From Gammaproteobacteria bacterium (GTDB lineage: Bacteria > Pseudomonadota > Gammaproteobacteria > SZUA-229): a stretch of 64,000 nucleotides of DNA. Where the stretch lies: contig JAOULX010000012.1 in NCBI GenBank assembly GCA_029881795.1, positions 43,948 to 107,947 on the forward strand, read 5' to 3'. Under the pieces are notes generated by a model that was not told the DNA's origin, ran no database searches, and saw only the letters and a list, made by a program, of their open reading frames with translations. The position numbers and the translations under genes are program-made. Of the stretch, positions 36,632 to 46,196 are shown in pieces (positions within the stretch are counted from its first letter, which is position 1; each line of letters opens with the position of its first letter).

Positions 36632-37489
36632 TTATTTTTTCTCCAGCCAAGCCAGCGTCAGAAAATATTTTAACAGACGGTACATGACAAATAAAAAACC
36701 AATGGGAAAAAGAATGGTCTGAAAGATAAACACCACAATCAGGTTAATCACATGCCCGGTCGCCTCAGATGCCGCCGTTTTATATCGCTCAATACGCGCA
36801 TCGATATCAATTGCAGCAGCGGCACTGCCATATAGCTGTTTGATTTTTTCAATAACACTGCTGTCTGTTACCTGACTGATATCAGGTTTAACATTTTGAT
36901 TGATCTCGCTCACTTTCTCAGTCGTGCGCTCCAACTGCAATGTGGCTTCAACATATTGTTCTGATAAAAATTGCTGATAAATAAACTCACTGCCAATCGC
37001 AATCATTGGCACTGAAAAGCGTAAAAAAACCAGCACTAACATGACTTTAAATAACAGCGGTCGCCAGCGACTTTGTAACAATGGCTGAAACCAGTATGAC
37101 GCTGCAGCCAGCAGCAACAAGAGCATCACCGAATAAGAAAACAGCGGCCACTGACTTATCGTCAACAGAATTTTCTGCACCCCGACAGAGGCCGTACTCG
37201 CCAGCATTATCCATGAGAACTGTTCAATCACATCATTGACCGGATCAAGAATCTGCCCCGGTGTAAAGTTCACACCAATACCCGCCGGTTGCAAAGCCAC
37301 TTCGGTACCCTGCGCAACCGAGATCACACCATTCAGTCCCTTGGCAATCCCGAATGCAATCAGCGCGCGCTTAAATGTTGCCTCGGTGTATTCTGTCCCC
37401 TTGCTGTCAAGCCAGCCTCCCATAACGGTGATAACAAGCGCCAGCAAGAAAACGCAGACAATGATTTTTTTCGTATTTTTATTATTCAT
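36632..37489 (-). CDS. Membrane protein of unknown function
   Basis: 285 residues with about five hydrophobic helices: an N-terminal one (IIVCVFLLALVITVMGGWL), two central pairs and a C-terminal pair (LIVVFIFQTILFPIGFLFV). A soluble loop between about residues 175 and 245 contains a short coiled-coil-like stretch. An ALIAFGIAKGLNGVISVAQGTE segment lies after the first helix. I recognise no family; it resembles conserved gammaproteobacterial membrane proteins without a known role. It lies 232 bp before the cytidylyltransferase fusion on the same strand. Confidence 0.7.
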   Translation of the reverse strand: MNNKNTKKIIVCVFLLALVITVMGGWLDSKGTEYTEATFKRALIAFGIAKGLNGVISVAQGTEVALQPAGIGVNFTPGQILDPVNDVIEQFSWIMLASTASVGVQKILLTISQWPLFSYSVMLLLLLAAASYWFQPLLQSRWRPLLFKVMLVLVFLRFSVPMIAIGSEFIYQQFLSEQYVEATLQLERTTEKVSEINQNVKPDISQVTDSSVIEKIKQLYGSAAAAIDIDARIERYKTAASEATGHVINLIVVFIFQTILFPIGFLFVMYRLLKYFLTLAWLEKK

Positions 37490-37667
37490 TTTTTAATAAT
37501 AGACCATCACGCCACATTGAGATAAGAAGCACTTACACGCTGTAAAATTACAGTTAAATGTATTTATTAGATCAGCAACTCACCGATAACTCTTATACCC
37601 GGCTTATACCAGCACAATCAGAACCAACACCGCAGATAGCTGTCTTTCTTTTAACGTTTCAATGCCA

Positions 37668-38315
37668 CTATATTAATGACTCTATCTCCGCGTGCTTCCA
37701 GCCGATTAAATATGGCTCCAGCAACCAGTAGCGACCGTCTTTTTTCACATAGCTTATTTTTCTTGAAAAATTATTCAGCCATTTCTCATTTGAATAATTT
37801 TGCTCAGCAATAAATAATGTATTGGTTTTATTATCTGCGGCGACAACAACCGCAACATGACCGGTACCTAGCAATGCCTTTGCATATATCAGCAGATCAC
37901 CTTTAACCGGCGCACGGGCAGAGCCATTCAGCAGCGCAGTAAGTTTGATTTCTTTATTGTCTTTAACCCGGCTGTAATGATCAATTTTATCCCAGATGTC
38001 TATCGCGTAATCGACATCTCCGTAGATCACTCCATAATTGATCAGCAACCATCTTCTGGCAAATTCCACACACTGCCATTTCACACCGGTATAGGTTCCC
38101 TGATAGCGTTCGGCCTCAAAAACAACGCAGTCATTATTACAGTTAGAATAGGCCACCACACCATTTCTAGTCGTGCCTAAATGAGTGCCGTAATCATTAA
38201 CGCAGTCTCTGTCACAGGCATCGCGATTTTCTGCTGCGTAGCTAAGCTGAAAATAGCTCTGTGCTGAAAACAACAATATTATAATTAATATCGTGAATAT
38301 ATTTTTAATCTGCAT
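37668..38315 (-). CDS. Secreted CHAP-domain amidase (GspA-like)
   Basis: 215 residues from the ATG at 38315, chosen because AAGGGA lies about 8 nt upstream and a signal peptide begins at once (IFTILIIILLFSAQSYF, cleavage near YAA). The CHAP domain has its catalytic Cys in VKWQCVEFARRW, the His in GTGHVAVVV and an acidic/Asn residue in AEQNYS. The sequence is closest to the amidase half of glutathionylspermidine synthetase/amidase, but export suggests a cell-wall or extracellular target. An N-terminal Cys-rich strip (RDACDRDCVNDYG...SNCNNDC) may form disulfides. It stands alone. Confidence 0.82.
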   Translation of the reverse strand: MQIKNIFTILIIILLFSAQSYFQLSYAAENRDACDRDCVNDYGTHLGTTRNGVVAYSNCNNDCVVFEAERYQGTYTGVKWQCVEFARRWLLINYGVIYGDVDYAIDIWDKIDHYSRVKDNKEIKLTALLNGSARAPVKGDLLIYAKALLGTGHVAVVVAADNKTNTLFIAEQNYSNEKWLNNFSRKISYVKKDGRYWLLEPYLIGWKHAEIESLI

Positions 38316-38635
38316 AACATAATCCCTTATTTTCATAGCGATTAGTACGACTATAAGCATTGAAGCTAATTAACAGACTCAGAAATAAATAAAAATTTTC
38401 GTTAAAAACCCACGACAACATCGCACTACTAAAAAATAAAACTTGATATTTTTCAAACCTCTGATAGCGGAGCATTAACCGACTAAACATTATTATTTAG
38501 CCTGTAGTTATATATGATTATACACACGCAGCCGCTTATCATTTTCTAAAAATGTCAGCATTATTATCAAGCATAATTTTCTTTTACGACTAATATCTTC
38601 CATACAAAGTATTAATTCCACTAATAGGTGACTTA

Positions 38636-41600
38636 ATGTCAAACCGTATAATTCGAATCCTTTTCTCAGCACTGGCGTCTTTGCTGCTAGCCTCTTGTGT
38701 GGCCCCAGCAAACGATACAGTAGCACCGGTTATTACTTTAAATGGTGCAAGCACGGTCACCATCAATCAGGGGGATTCCTATGTAGATGCTGGCGCCACG
38801 GCCAGTGATAATATCGATTTCTTTGTTTCCGTTGTAAGCACCGGTTCAGTCGATATCAACACGGCTGGCACGTACAGCATTACCTATAGCGCAACGGATT
38901 CGTCAAATAATACCGCAACAGTCACAAGAACAGTGCACGTTAACGACACTACCGCACCGGTTATTACTTTAAATGATGCAGCCGCAATAACGTTCACTAA
39001 AGGCGACTCTTATCTAGAGCCTGGTGCAACCGCAGTCGATAATGTTGATGCTAACGTTTCGGTTGTCATCAGTGGCGCTGTTGATACCAGTACTGCTGGC
39101 ACTTACACCCTGACCTATACGGCTACAGACACAGCAGGCAATACATCATCAGTAACAAGAACCGTAACCGTAACCCTTAATGATTCAACAGCACCGCTTA
39201 TTAGCTTAAACGGCGCTGCTACGATAACACTGCTTCAAGGCGGTTCTTATACAGAAGCTGGCGCAACTGCAGTTGATAATATTGATGGTACTGTTGCAGT
39301 CGCGATAGCAGGTTCAGTCAATACCGCTACAGCCGGCACTTACATCATCAGCTACAGCGCAACCGATGCCGCTGGCAATACCTCATCAATCACCAGAACA
39401 GTAACAGTCTCTGACACCACAGCACCGCAGATTACCTTAAATGGTGCTGCTACAATCACACTCGCTCAAGGCGCTAGCTATAATGAGCTTGGCGCAACCG
39501 CAGTCGATAATCTTGATGGCCAAATTTCGGTAGCGATAAGTGGCTCAGCCAACACCAGCACGGCCGGTACTTACACCATTACCTATACGGCTACAGATGC
39601 GGCGGGTAATACAGCCTCGCGCACTAGAACAGTCATCGTTGCTGACACCACAGCACCTGTGATTACATTAAATGGTGCTGCGTCGATCACTCTTACTCAA
39701 GGCACCGCCTATAGCGAGCAAGGTGCAACAGCGACCGACAACTTTGACGGCTCCGTTACAGTAGTCATTAGCGGCTCTGTTAATATCAACACCGTTGGCA
39801 CTTATACCATTACCTATACCGCAACCGATGCGGCGGGAAATAGCTCGAGCTTAACCAGAACTGTGACCGTGACTGACGTCACGCCACCGGTTATTACCTT
39901 AAATGGTGCAGCGACAATAACACTGGCTCAGGGTGATGCTTATAACGAGCAAGGTGCAACCGCAACTGATAACGTTGATGGCTCGGTCTCAGTAGTTATT
40001 ACCGGCTCTGTCAATACCAGCACGGCTGGCACTTACACCATCACCTATACTGCAACCGATGCTGCAGGCAACACGGCAACAGCAACAAGAACGGTAACTG
40101 TTACTGACACCACAGCGCCGGTTATTACTTTAAATGGTGCTGCGTCGATCACTCTGACTCAAGGTGCCACCTATAGCGAGCAAGGTGCAACAGCCACTGA
40201 TAACCTTGATGGCAGTATCAGCGTCGTCATCACTGGTACTGTCGATACCGCCACCGTTGGCACTTATACACTGACTTACACCGCAACTGATGCAGCGGGC
40301 AATTCTGCCTCGGTAAGCAGAAGCGTGACAATCACAGCGACGGTTCAAAGCTATAGCGTCAGCGGCACCGTGGCGGCCGATATCTATACCTACAGTGACA
40401 GTGATATTAACGATAGCTTTGCGCCTGCAAGCTATCACATTAGTAACAGTGAACCGAATAACGCACAACTGATTGGTAATCCTGCCAAGGTGGGCGGATA
40501 TGCTAACGCCCCAGGTGCTGGTGCTGTCGGTGCAAACTATGTGACTGCAGATTTATATGACATCTACCGCATCACACTCAGTGCTGGTGATAGTGTCACC
40601 CTCTATACATCCGATACAGCTGCCGGTGCCTTCTCTTTGTATCTGGATGACCCTGCCTTTCCTGGGTATGCAGAGGCATGGTCTGAAACTGGCGCCGCCG
40701 TTCAAACCGTGTCCGCTCCTACCAGTAAAGACTATCTTGTTTGGGTTAGTGTCAATTACGGATACGGAAATTATCTGCTAACCGTTGGTAATATCTCAGG
40801 TGCTTCTGTTAACCAGCAGGCAATGACAACTGACAATTTCGTACCCGGCGAACTACTGGTCACTTACAAATCTGATAGCAGCACAAATCCGGCTGCAAAA
40901 CATCTGCAAAATAACATCGGCATGCAGATGAAATCCAGAATCGGTACTCGCACTTCGCTGATGGACTTTAGTCAGCAACGCGACAAGGTGATGCAAAACC
41001 TGAATATCAAGAAAACAATTTCAGCCATCAGAAACCCTCAGATACCTGTATTGCCAAGCACTGTAGACCCTGCTGTTGAACAGAGCAAACGAGAAACCCT
41101 GCAGGTTATGCAAGCCTTGCGTGAACGCAGCGATATTGAAAGCGTCGACCTGAACTATATCCGTAAACTCGAAGCACTACCGGATAGCAATGCACTCTAT
41201 AGCAGCTTGTGGCATTACGATACGATTAATATGCCTCAGGTCTGGAACGGCAGCACGATTACCGGTAATGGCACTATTGTTGCCGTCATCGATACCGGTA
41301 ATCGCTTAGGTCACCCAGATATGGCCGGACAATTTGTTGCAGGCTACGACTTTATCTCGGACCCGACTATGGCTCGTGACGGTGATGGTATTGATGCCAA
41401 CCCAGAAGATCCGGGTGATAACCCTGGTAACAGCTCCTTCCACGGCACCCATGTGGCCGGCACAATAGCTGCCGCTAATAACTCAATCGGTATTGTCGGT
41501 GTTGCGCATGGCGCCAAGATCATGCCACTGCGTGTATTGGGACAAGGTGGCGGTACTGATACCGATATCATGCAAGCCATGCTGTTTGCGGCCGGTCTGC

Positions 41601-42835
41601 CTAATGATTCGGGCACTGTGCCTGCAACCAAAGCCGATGTTATTAATATGAGCCTGGGCGGCCCAGGTTATAACAGTGCCTTTGAAAACATTGTCAGTCA
41701 GGTACGTGCTGCCGGGGTAATCGTTATTGCCGCCGCTGGTAATGAAAACACCTCAGCCCTGAGCTATCCGGCTTCTTATAGCGGTGTGGTATCGGTCAGC
41801 GCAGTTGCTCAGGACCTAAGCCCTGCCTATTATTCTAACTTTGGCTCTGCAATTGATGTTGCAGCGCCCGGTGGTGATGGTTACAAGGATACTACGGTTC
41901 TAAGTACGATTGCTTCTGATAGCGGCAGTACAATCGTCGATAGCTACAGCAGTTCTCAGGGCACCTCAATGGCAGCGCCGCATGTGGCAGCTGTGGCCGC
42001 ACTGATGAAAGAAGCCAACCCGGTCATGAGCCCTGCCGACTTTGATGGTTACCTGTCCAGCGGTAGTATTACTGATGACCTTGGCACTGCCGGTCGTGAT
42101 AATACCTATGGACACGGTCTGATCAATGCCGCCAAGGCTATTACGGTAGCTGGCCAGCCTATCCCGGCTTCATTCCAGTTTGATTTATCAGGCGTGGTCT
42201 TTGTTGGCACTAATAGCAGCCAGACCATCAATGTCTCTAATGGTGGTACTGTAGACTTCACTGCCGTTGCAGCCACCGCGATTAGCTATACCTCTGGTAG
42301 TGACTGGCTGACTATTAACCCGGTCACAGTCGATGGCTTTAATCTGGGCAGCTACCAGATTGATGCCGACCGTACTGGTCTGGCTAATGGTGAATACCAG
42401 GCCACGATCACCTTTAGTGCGCCAGGCAGCTCGCCTGCGATCAGCAACTACGTGCTCAATGTAACGCTGCGTGTGGGGCTGGATGTCGGTGTCGATGCAG
42501 GCTATCACTATATCTTCATCGATGATGTCAATAGTGGCATACGCATGGCCACTATCGAAGTGACTCCGGTCAATGGCCTATATCAATATTCTTTCTCCGG
42601 TCTGCCTGCCGGTGAGTATCGAGTTATTGGCGGCACCGACATGGATAACGACAATCTCGTTTGCGATATCGGTGAAGCCTGTGGTCAAACTCAGACGTTT
42701 ATTGTCAACAACGATGTCAGCGGCGTGAACTTTAATACAGGCTTTACCGCGTCTTACGGCATTAGCAGTGCCAGTGAAGGTAGCGCAAGCGCTACATCTG
42801 TCACAACCACACCGTCTTCTGGTTATGCTAAATAA
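38636..42835 (+). CDS. Lipoprotein subtilisin-like protease with seven Ig-like repeats
   Basis: 1399 residues. A lipoprotein signal ends at LLAS-Cys21. Seven DUF5011-type Ig-like domains of 77-79 residues (about 30-570) each carry VITLNGA...GATATDN...GTYTITYTATDAAGN. A pre-peptidase C-terminal (PPC)-like domain follows (about 580-730), then a propeptide-like segment (PGELLVTYKS) and the S8 protease with Asp886 (VAVIDTG), His936 (FHGTHVAG) and Ser1111 (GTSMAAPHVA). About 250 beta-rich residues end the protein. AGGTGA precedes the ATG. The surface anchor plus repeat stalk would hold the protease away from the outer membrane. A PrcB-like gene overlaps its 3' end by 11 bp. Confidence 0.93.
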   Translation: MSNRIIRILFSALASLLLASCVAPANDTVAPVITLNGASTVTINQGDSYVDAGATASDNIDFFVSVVSTGSVDINTAGTYSITYSATDSSNNTATVTRTVHVNDTTAPVITLNDAAAITFTKGDSYLEPGATAVDNVDANVSVVISGAVDTSTAGTYTLTYTATDTAGNTSSVTRTVTVTLNDSTAPLISLNGAATITLLQGGSYTEAGATAVDNIDGTVAVAIAGSVNTATAGTYIISYSATDAAGNTSSITRTVTVSDTTAPQITLNGAATITLAQGASYNELGATAVDNLDGQISVAISGSANTSTAGTYTITYTATDAAGNTASRTRTVIVADTTAPVITLNGAASITLTQGTAYSEQGATATDNFDGSVTVVISGSVNINTVGTYTITYTATDAAGNSSSLTRTVTVTDVTPPVITLNGAATITLAQGDAYNEQGATATDNVDGSVSVVITGSVNTSTAGTYTITYTATDAAGNTATATRTVTVTDTTAPVITLNGAASITLTQGATYSEQGATATDNLDGSISVVITGTVDTATVGTYTLTYTATDAAGNSASVSRSVTITATVQSYSVSGTVAADIYTYSDSDINDSFAPASYHISNSEPNNAQLIGNPAKVGGYANAPGAGAVGANYVTADLYDIYRITLSAGDSVTLYTSDTAAGAFSLYLDDPAFPGYAEAWSETGAAVQTVSAPTSKDYLVWVSVNYGYGNYLLTVGNISGASVNQQAMTTDNFVPGELLVTYKSDSSTNPAAKHLQNNIGMQMKSRIGTRTSLMDFSQQRDKVMQNLNIKKTISAIRNPQIPVLPSTVDPAVEQSKRETLQVMQALRERSDIESVDLNYIRKLEALPDSNALYSSLWHYDTINMPQVWNGSTITGNGTIVAVIDTGNRLGHPDMAGQFVAGYDFISDPTMARDGDGIDANPEDPGDNPGNSSFHGTHVAGTIAAANNSIGIVGVAHGAKIMPLRVLGQGGGTDTDIMQAMLFAAGLPNDSGTVPATKADVINMSLGGPGYNSAFENIVSQVRAAGVIVIAAAGNENTSALSYPASYSGVVSVSAVAQDLSPAYYSNFGSAIDVAAPGGDGYKDTTVLSTIASDSGSTIVDSYSSSQGTSMAAPHVAAVAALMKEANPVMSPADFDGYLSSGSITDDLGTAGRDNTYGHGLINAAKAITVAGQPIPASFQFDLSGVVFVGTNSSQTINVSNGGTVDFTAVAATAISYTSGSDWLTINPVTVDGFNLGSYQIDADRTGLANGEYQATITFSAPGSSPAISNYVLNVTLRVGLDVGVDAGYHYIFIDDVNSGIRMATIEVTPVNGLYQYSFSGLPAGEYRVIGGTDMDNDNLVCDIGEACGQTQTFIVNNDVSGVNFNTGFTASYGISSASEGSASATSVTTTPSSGYAK
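38723..40345 (+). repeat. Seven tandem 231-bp coding repeats (Ig-like domains)
   Basis: Repeat units start at 38723, 38954, 39191, 39422, 39653, 39884 and 40115, with a period of 231 bp (237 bp once, between the second and third). Units five and seven are almost identical at the DNA level over long stretches, as are units four and six in part, which points to recent duplication or conversion of a two-unit block. The array is entirely within the protease gene. Confidence 0.92.
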
Positions 42836-43310
42836 GCTCCGCTATAGCTACCCGCTGTTTTTGGCACTGGTCATCGGACTCAGTGCCAGTACAGCAACGC
42901 AGGCTGACGAGATGGAAGTAAAAAAACTGGCAACATTGAGATCATGTGCCTCACAACAAGGCGTATCACTGATCAGTGATGCCAACCAGGCGCAGAAACA
43001 ACTGCTACCGATCAGCCAAGCCATCAATCGAGCGGCACCTGACTGGAACAGGGTTCAGCTGCTGCTGATCAATATGGGCCAGCAAGCCAACCTGGGTTAC
43101 AGTCTCGACTATCAAGCTGGCGCTAGTGTAAAAGATGCCATCTTGCAGATTCCGATAGAGTGGAATCTTCCGCAACCGGGTCGAATGTATGGCATGATGA
43201 TTGTGTCACCGTGTCTGTTATTATCCATTCCACGACACGGTTATAACTCAATTGAAGTGAGGGATCAGACCGCTCAGCTGCGAGGCTCTTTAACTGATCT
43301 AAAGCCGTAA
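42825..43310 (+). CDS. PrcB-like exported protein, probable protease partner
   Basis: 161 residues from the ATG at 42825, which overlaps the stop of the protease gene (ATGCTAAATAA); an earlier in-frame ATG at 42768 would put a non-signal stretch first. A signal peptide (YPLFLALVIGLSASTATQA) is followed by a C-terminal segment (NMGQQANLGYSLDY, PQPGRMYGMMIVSPCLLLSIPR) that fits the PrcB_C domain. In Treponema denticola, PrcB is a small lipoprotein that stabilises the subtilisin-like dentilisin complex. The translational overlap with an S8 protease here supports the same kind of role. It is not itself a lipoprotein. Confidence 0.7.
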   Translation: MLNKLRYSYPLFLALVIGLSASTATQADEMEVKKLATLRSCASQQGVSLISDANQAQKQLLPISQAINRAAPDWNRVQLLLINMGQQANLGYSLDYQAGASVKDAILQIPIEWNLPQPGRMYGMMIVSPCLLLSIPRHGYNSIEVRDQTAQLRGSLTDLKP

Positions 43311-43462
43311 TGATTTATTCAATACCGCGCACCGATTCCTTCGGATAAGCCCCTGACAAAACAATCAGACGATAACAATCTCACCTGATCTGCTTCACGC
43401 ATTTAAAAACCCAAAAATATCGTAATACACTGTTTATTTACGTCGCCAGAACAGCGGCATTT

Positions 43463-44383
43463 TCAGCTCAACAATATCGATGCCAGCAACGGCATTACAA
43501 TAAATGCCAGCAAGGTTTGAAAAGTGACAATCGATGCCATCGTTTCTGTATCGCCGCCTAGCTGTCTGGCCAGTATGTACGACGAGGTAGCAGTGGGCAC
43601 CATAAAAGCAATAATAATAACGCTGGCTGTTAGTCCGTTTAAGCCTGCCAGTGAGATAAAAAATACCGCCAGTAATGGCTTGAACGTAAACTGAACCACT
43701 GAAGACACCATAATCGCTTTGAAGTGACCGCGAATCAATTCCGGTTTTAGTGCCGCCCCAACAGCCAGCAAACCAAAGGGCAGTGCCGCTCTGCCAATAA
43801 TTTCAAAAATATCATCACTAACACCGGGCAAACCAATGCCACTTAAACTCAGCAGCCAGCCTATTGCACAGCCCATAATCAATGGATTAGCAACAACCTG
43901 CCGAATAAACGGCCCGACTCCGCGAAAGCTGGCTTTTCCCCAGATAGCAAAAACGGATATGCAAAACAGATTGATCAGAATAATCATAAAGCCAGATGCT
44001 ATCGACCCCAGCGCCAGACCTTCGGCGGCATACAAACTCTGGATGACGGACAGTGCAATATAGGTATTAAAGCGCACCCCACCCTGAAAGATGGAAGTAA
44101 ACGTCGCGCCACTTAAACTGCTTTGCAGGCGGTAGTAAAGCAGTAAAATAAGTGCCGTTGTTGTTAAAGTGGCGGCAACCACCAAAAATACTGTCGACCA
44201 TTGGCCGTTGCCAACGGACTGGTTTGCCAGCGTATGAATCAGTAAAGCCGGAAAAAGAATATAGTAGGTTAATCGCTCGATTCCTGCCCAGGCTTCATCG
44301 GCTAAAAAACGCAGCCGTTTTAACACATAACCGACAACAATCAATGCCAGAATGGGTGCAAGAGCTACCGTAAAGGCGTTCAC
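43463..44383 (-). CDS. AEC-family (auxin efflux carrier-like) transporter
   Basis: 306 residues with about ten membrane helices in two five-helix halves (TVALAPILALIVVGYVLKRL at the start; IIIAFMVPTATSSYILARQLGG near the end). The second-half motif PTATSSYILARQ is typical of the family, which exports or imports small organic acids such as malonate or malate. The substrate is unknown. It converges with the PrcB-like gene and stands alone. Confidence 0.88.
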   Translation of the reverse strand: MNAFTVALAPILALIVVGYVLKRLRFLADEAWAGIERLTYYILFPALLIHTLANQSVGNGQWSTVFLVVAATLTTTALILLLYYRLQSSLSGATFTSIFQGGVRFNTYIALSVIQSLYAAEGLALGSIASGFMIILINLFCISVFAIWGKASFRGVGPFIRQVVANPLIMGCAIGWLLSLSGIGLPGVSDDIFEIIGRAALPFGLLAVGAALKPELIRGHFKAIMVSSVVQFTFKPLLAVFFISLAGLNGLTASVIIIAFMVPTATSSYILARQLGGDTETMASIVTFQTLLAFIVMPLLASILLS

Positions 44384-44585
44384 AAAACATCAACCTTTTT
44401 ACACACCCAACAAACCCACCCTTTCTAAATAATGTGCCTGCATTCTATATAACAAAGCCCCGTATAGGAAAATAAATCTGAACAGCTTTGGTCGCCTCCC
44501 CTAGCCAGCTAAAGCATAAAGCTGTAATTAACAACTGAGAAACAAGATTGTATGATTAATTTTTTTGCAAGGATTTTAAAACGAA

Positions 44586-45104
44586 CTACTTACTAAACGA
44601 TTTCCAAAAACGATTAGCATAATCTCGTGCCGGATTGTCAACCTGACACTTTTCCATGTCCTGCGCTTTAAAAAACCCAGCCGCATCTTGCTGCGCCTTC
44701 ACCAGTATGCCGTCATAATGCAGCGCCTGTGCCGTTACTTGTAGTGACTCAAAAAGCTGCCGCCCAATACCGCGATGCTGATACGTCGGATCAACATAAA
44801 GACCATGAAGCAGCAGTGCTTTTTTTGCACCCGGAGTTTCTTTACTATCAGCTTCTTCTGAGGCTGCCACTGCAATAATCTTTTGATGTTGATCCTGTGC
44901 AACAATCATATCCAGATGCTCAAAATCCAGCTCATCATAACGATAACTCGACAGCGATAACCGAATAACACGCTCAGGTAACTTCCAGCTCATAACGGCA
45001 GACTCGATCAGACGATTAATCGCCGCAAGATCTGCTTTATTTGCCGGACGGATTGAATACACAGTTTTTTCCATTATATGAAATCGCCTAACATCAGCAA
45101 TCAC
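44586..45104 (-). CDS. GNAT-family N-acetyltransferase
   Basis: 172 residues counted from a GTG at 45104; an ATG ten codons in (45074, MEKTVYSIRPANKADLAA) is an equally good start because the recognisable fold begins there. The acetyl-CoA loop is YVDPTYQHRGIGRQLFESL, matching the R/Q-x-x-G-x-G/A motif. The C-terminal part (AGFFKAQDMEKCQ) is usual for the family. Acceptor unknown. A stand-alone gene. Confidence 0.85.
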   Translation of the reverse strand: MIADVRRFHIMEKTVYSIRPANKADLAAINRLIESAVMSWKLPERVIRLSLSSYRYDELDFEHLDMIVAQDQHQKIIAVAASEEADSKETPGAKKALLLHGLYVDPTYQHRGIGRQLFESLQVTAQALHYDGILVKAQQDAAGFFKAQDMEKCQVDNPARDYANRFWKSFSK

Positions 45105-45227
45105 TCAAGACCTATTTATAATAACCGACATAATAGCTCAAGACAGCAATCAACAATCGTCGAAAATGTTTTTTACAAGACACCAATAACCAGCTACTCT
45201 TAAATAAAACAGCTGCCAGGAACCACG

Positions 45228-46109
45228 ATGCCATCGATACAACCCGCCATCCTCGAAGAAAACACCGCATTAGCTCGCTACTTATCTTTTTCTATTGATA
45301 ACAAAGCCGAAATCGAGCACGCATTAAATGATTTAGTTAACACTATTGATATTGATCACTGCATTATTGGGTTTGGCCAGTCACTACTCGATGCACTGGG
45401 AAAATCGGTACCTGGTTTGTCAATATTGCCAGCTCAGTCAGGCGATGGCATCGAGATACCCTCAACACCGGCGGCGCTATGGTGCTGCCTAAAAGGCAGT
45501 GATCGTGGAGCGCTTTATCATCGTTCGCTTGAACTGGAAAACCTGTTAGCGCCGGCCTTTGTCATCAATGATGTGATTGACAGCTTTCAATACGATCAAA
45601 ACCGTGACCTTAGCGGCTACGAAGACGGCACAGAAAACCCGCATGGTGAAGAAGCTATTGAAGCAGCTATGGTGCAGGGACAAGGAGCCGGTTTAGACGG
45701 CGGCAGCTTTGTTGCTGTGCAACAATGGTTACATGATTTTGATAAACTGAAATCACTCTCAACGAAACAGCAAGACGATGTGATTGGTCGCCACATCAGT
45801 GATAACGAAGAATTTGCAGATGCGCCTGAATCGGCACACGTTAAACGCAGCGCTCAGGAAAACTTTGAACCGGAAGCCTTTATACTGCGTCGCTCCATGC
45901 CCTGGGCTGAAGGCATGGATGCTGGACTGGTCTTTGTTGCCTTTGGCAAATCATTCGATGCGTTTGAAGCCATACTCAATCGTATGCTGGGCCATGATGA
46001 TTCGATCAGCGACGCCTTGTTTAGCGTGACCCGGCCTGTCAGCGGCGCTTATTACTGGTGCCCGCCGGTTAACTCAGGCAAACTGGATTTAACGGCACTC
46101 GCGATTTAA
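45228..46109 (+). CDS. Dyp-type heme peroxidase
   Basis: 293 residues. The family motif GxxDG is present (GYEDGTENP), with the proximal heme His in SAHVKRSAQENF and the distal Arg in ILRRSMPW. Length fits the short, cytoplasmic B-type enzymes (YfeX group); no Tat or Sec signal is seen. It uses hydrogen peroxide to oxidise various donors. It is convergent with oxyR, which suggests a peroxide-defence neighbourhood, but I find no good OxyR site upstream of it. Confidence 0.93.
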   Translation: MPSIQPAILEENTALARYLSFSIDNKAEIEHALNDLVNTIDIDHCIIGFGQSLLDALGKSVPGLSILPAQSGDGIEIPSTPAALWCCLKGSDRGALYHRSLELENLLAPAFVINDVIDSFQYDQNRDLSGYEDGTENPHGEEAIEAAMVQGQGAGLDGGSFVAVQQWLHDFDKLKSLSTKQQDDVIGRHISDNEEFADAPESAHVKRSAQENFEPEAFILRRSMPWAEGMDAGLVFVAFGKSFDAFEAILNRMLGHDDSISDALFSVTRPVSGAYYWCPPVNSGKLDLTALAI

Positions 46110-46196
46110 TGATTACTACGGCCACTGATTCAATAATGCTTTTTCAGATCAGTAGCAGACGCCAGCTGAAGCGTTTGACGCATTCATAAGCGCAGG

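Noticed and set aside
38508..38726. Minus-strand 72-codon frame before the large protease
   Set aside because: It runs through the protease ribosome site and signal-peptide region and has no ribosome site or family of its own.
38723..40345. Regular 231-bp repeats considered as a CRISPR-like or satellite array
   Set aside because: The repeats are in frame, encode Ig-like domains and have no spacer structure.
45105..45227. OxyR site upstream of the Dyp peroxidase
   Set aside because: ATAGCTCAAGACAGC was tested against the consensus and fails at the inner A and the outer half-site.
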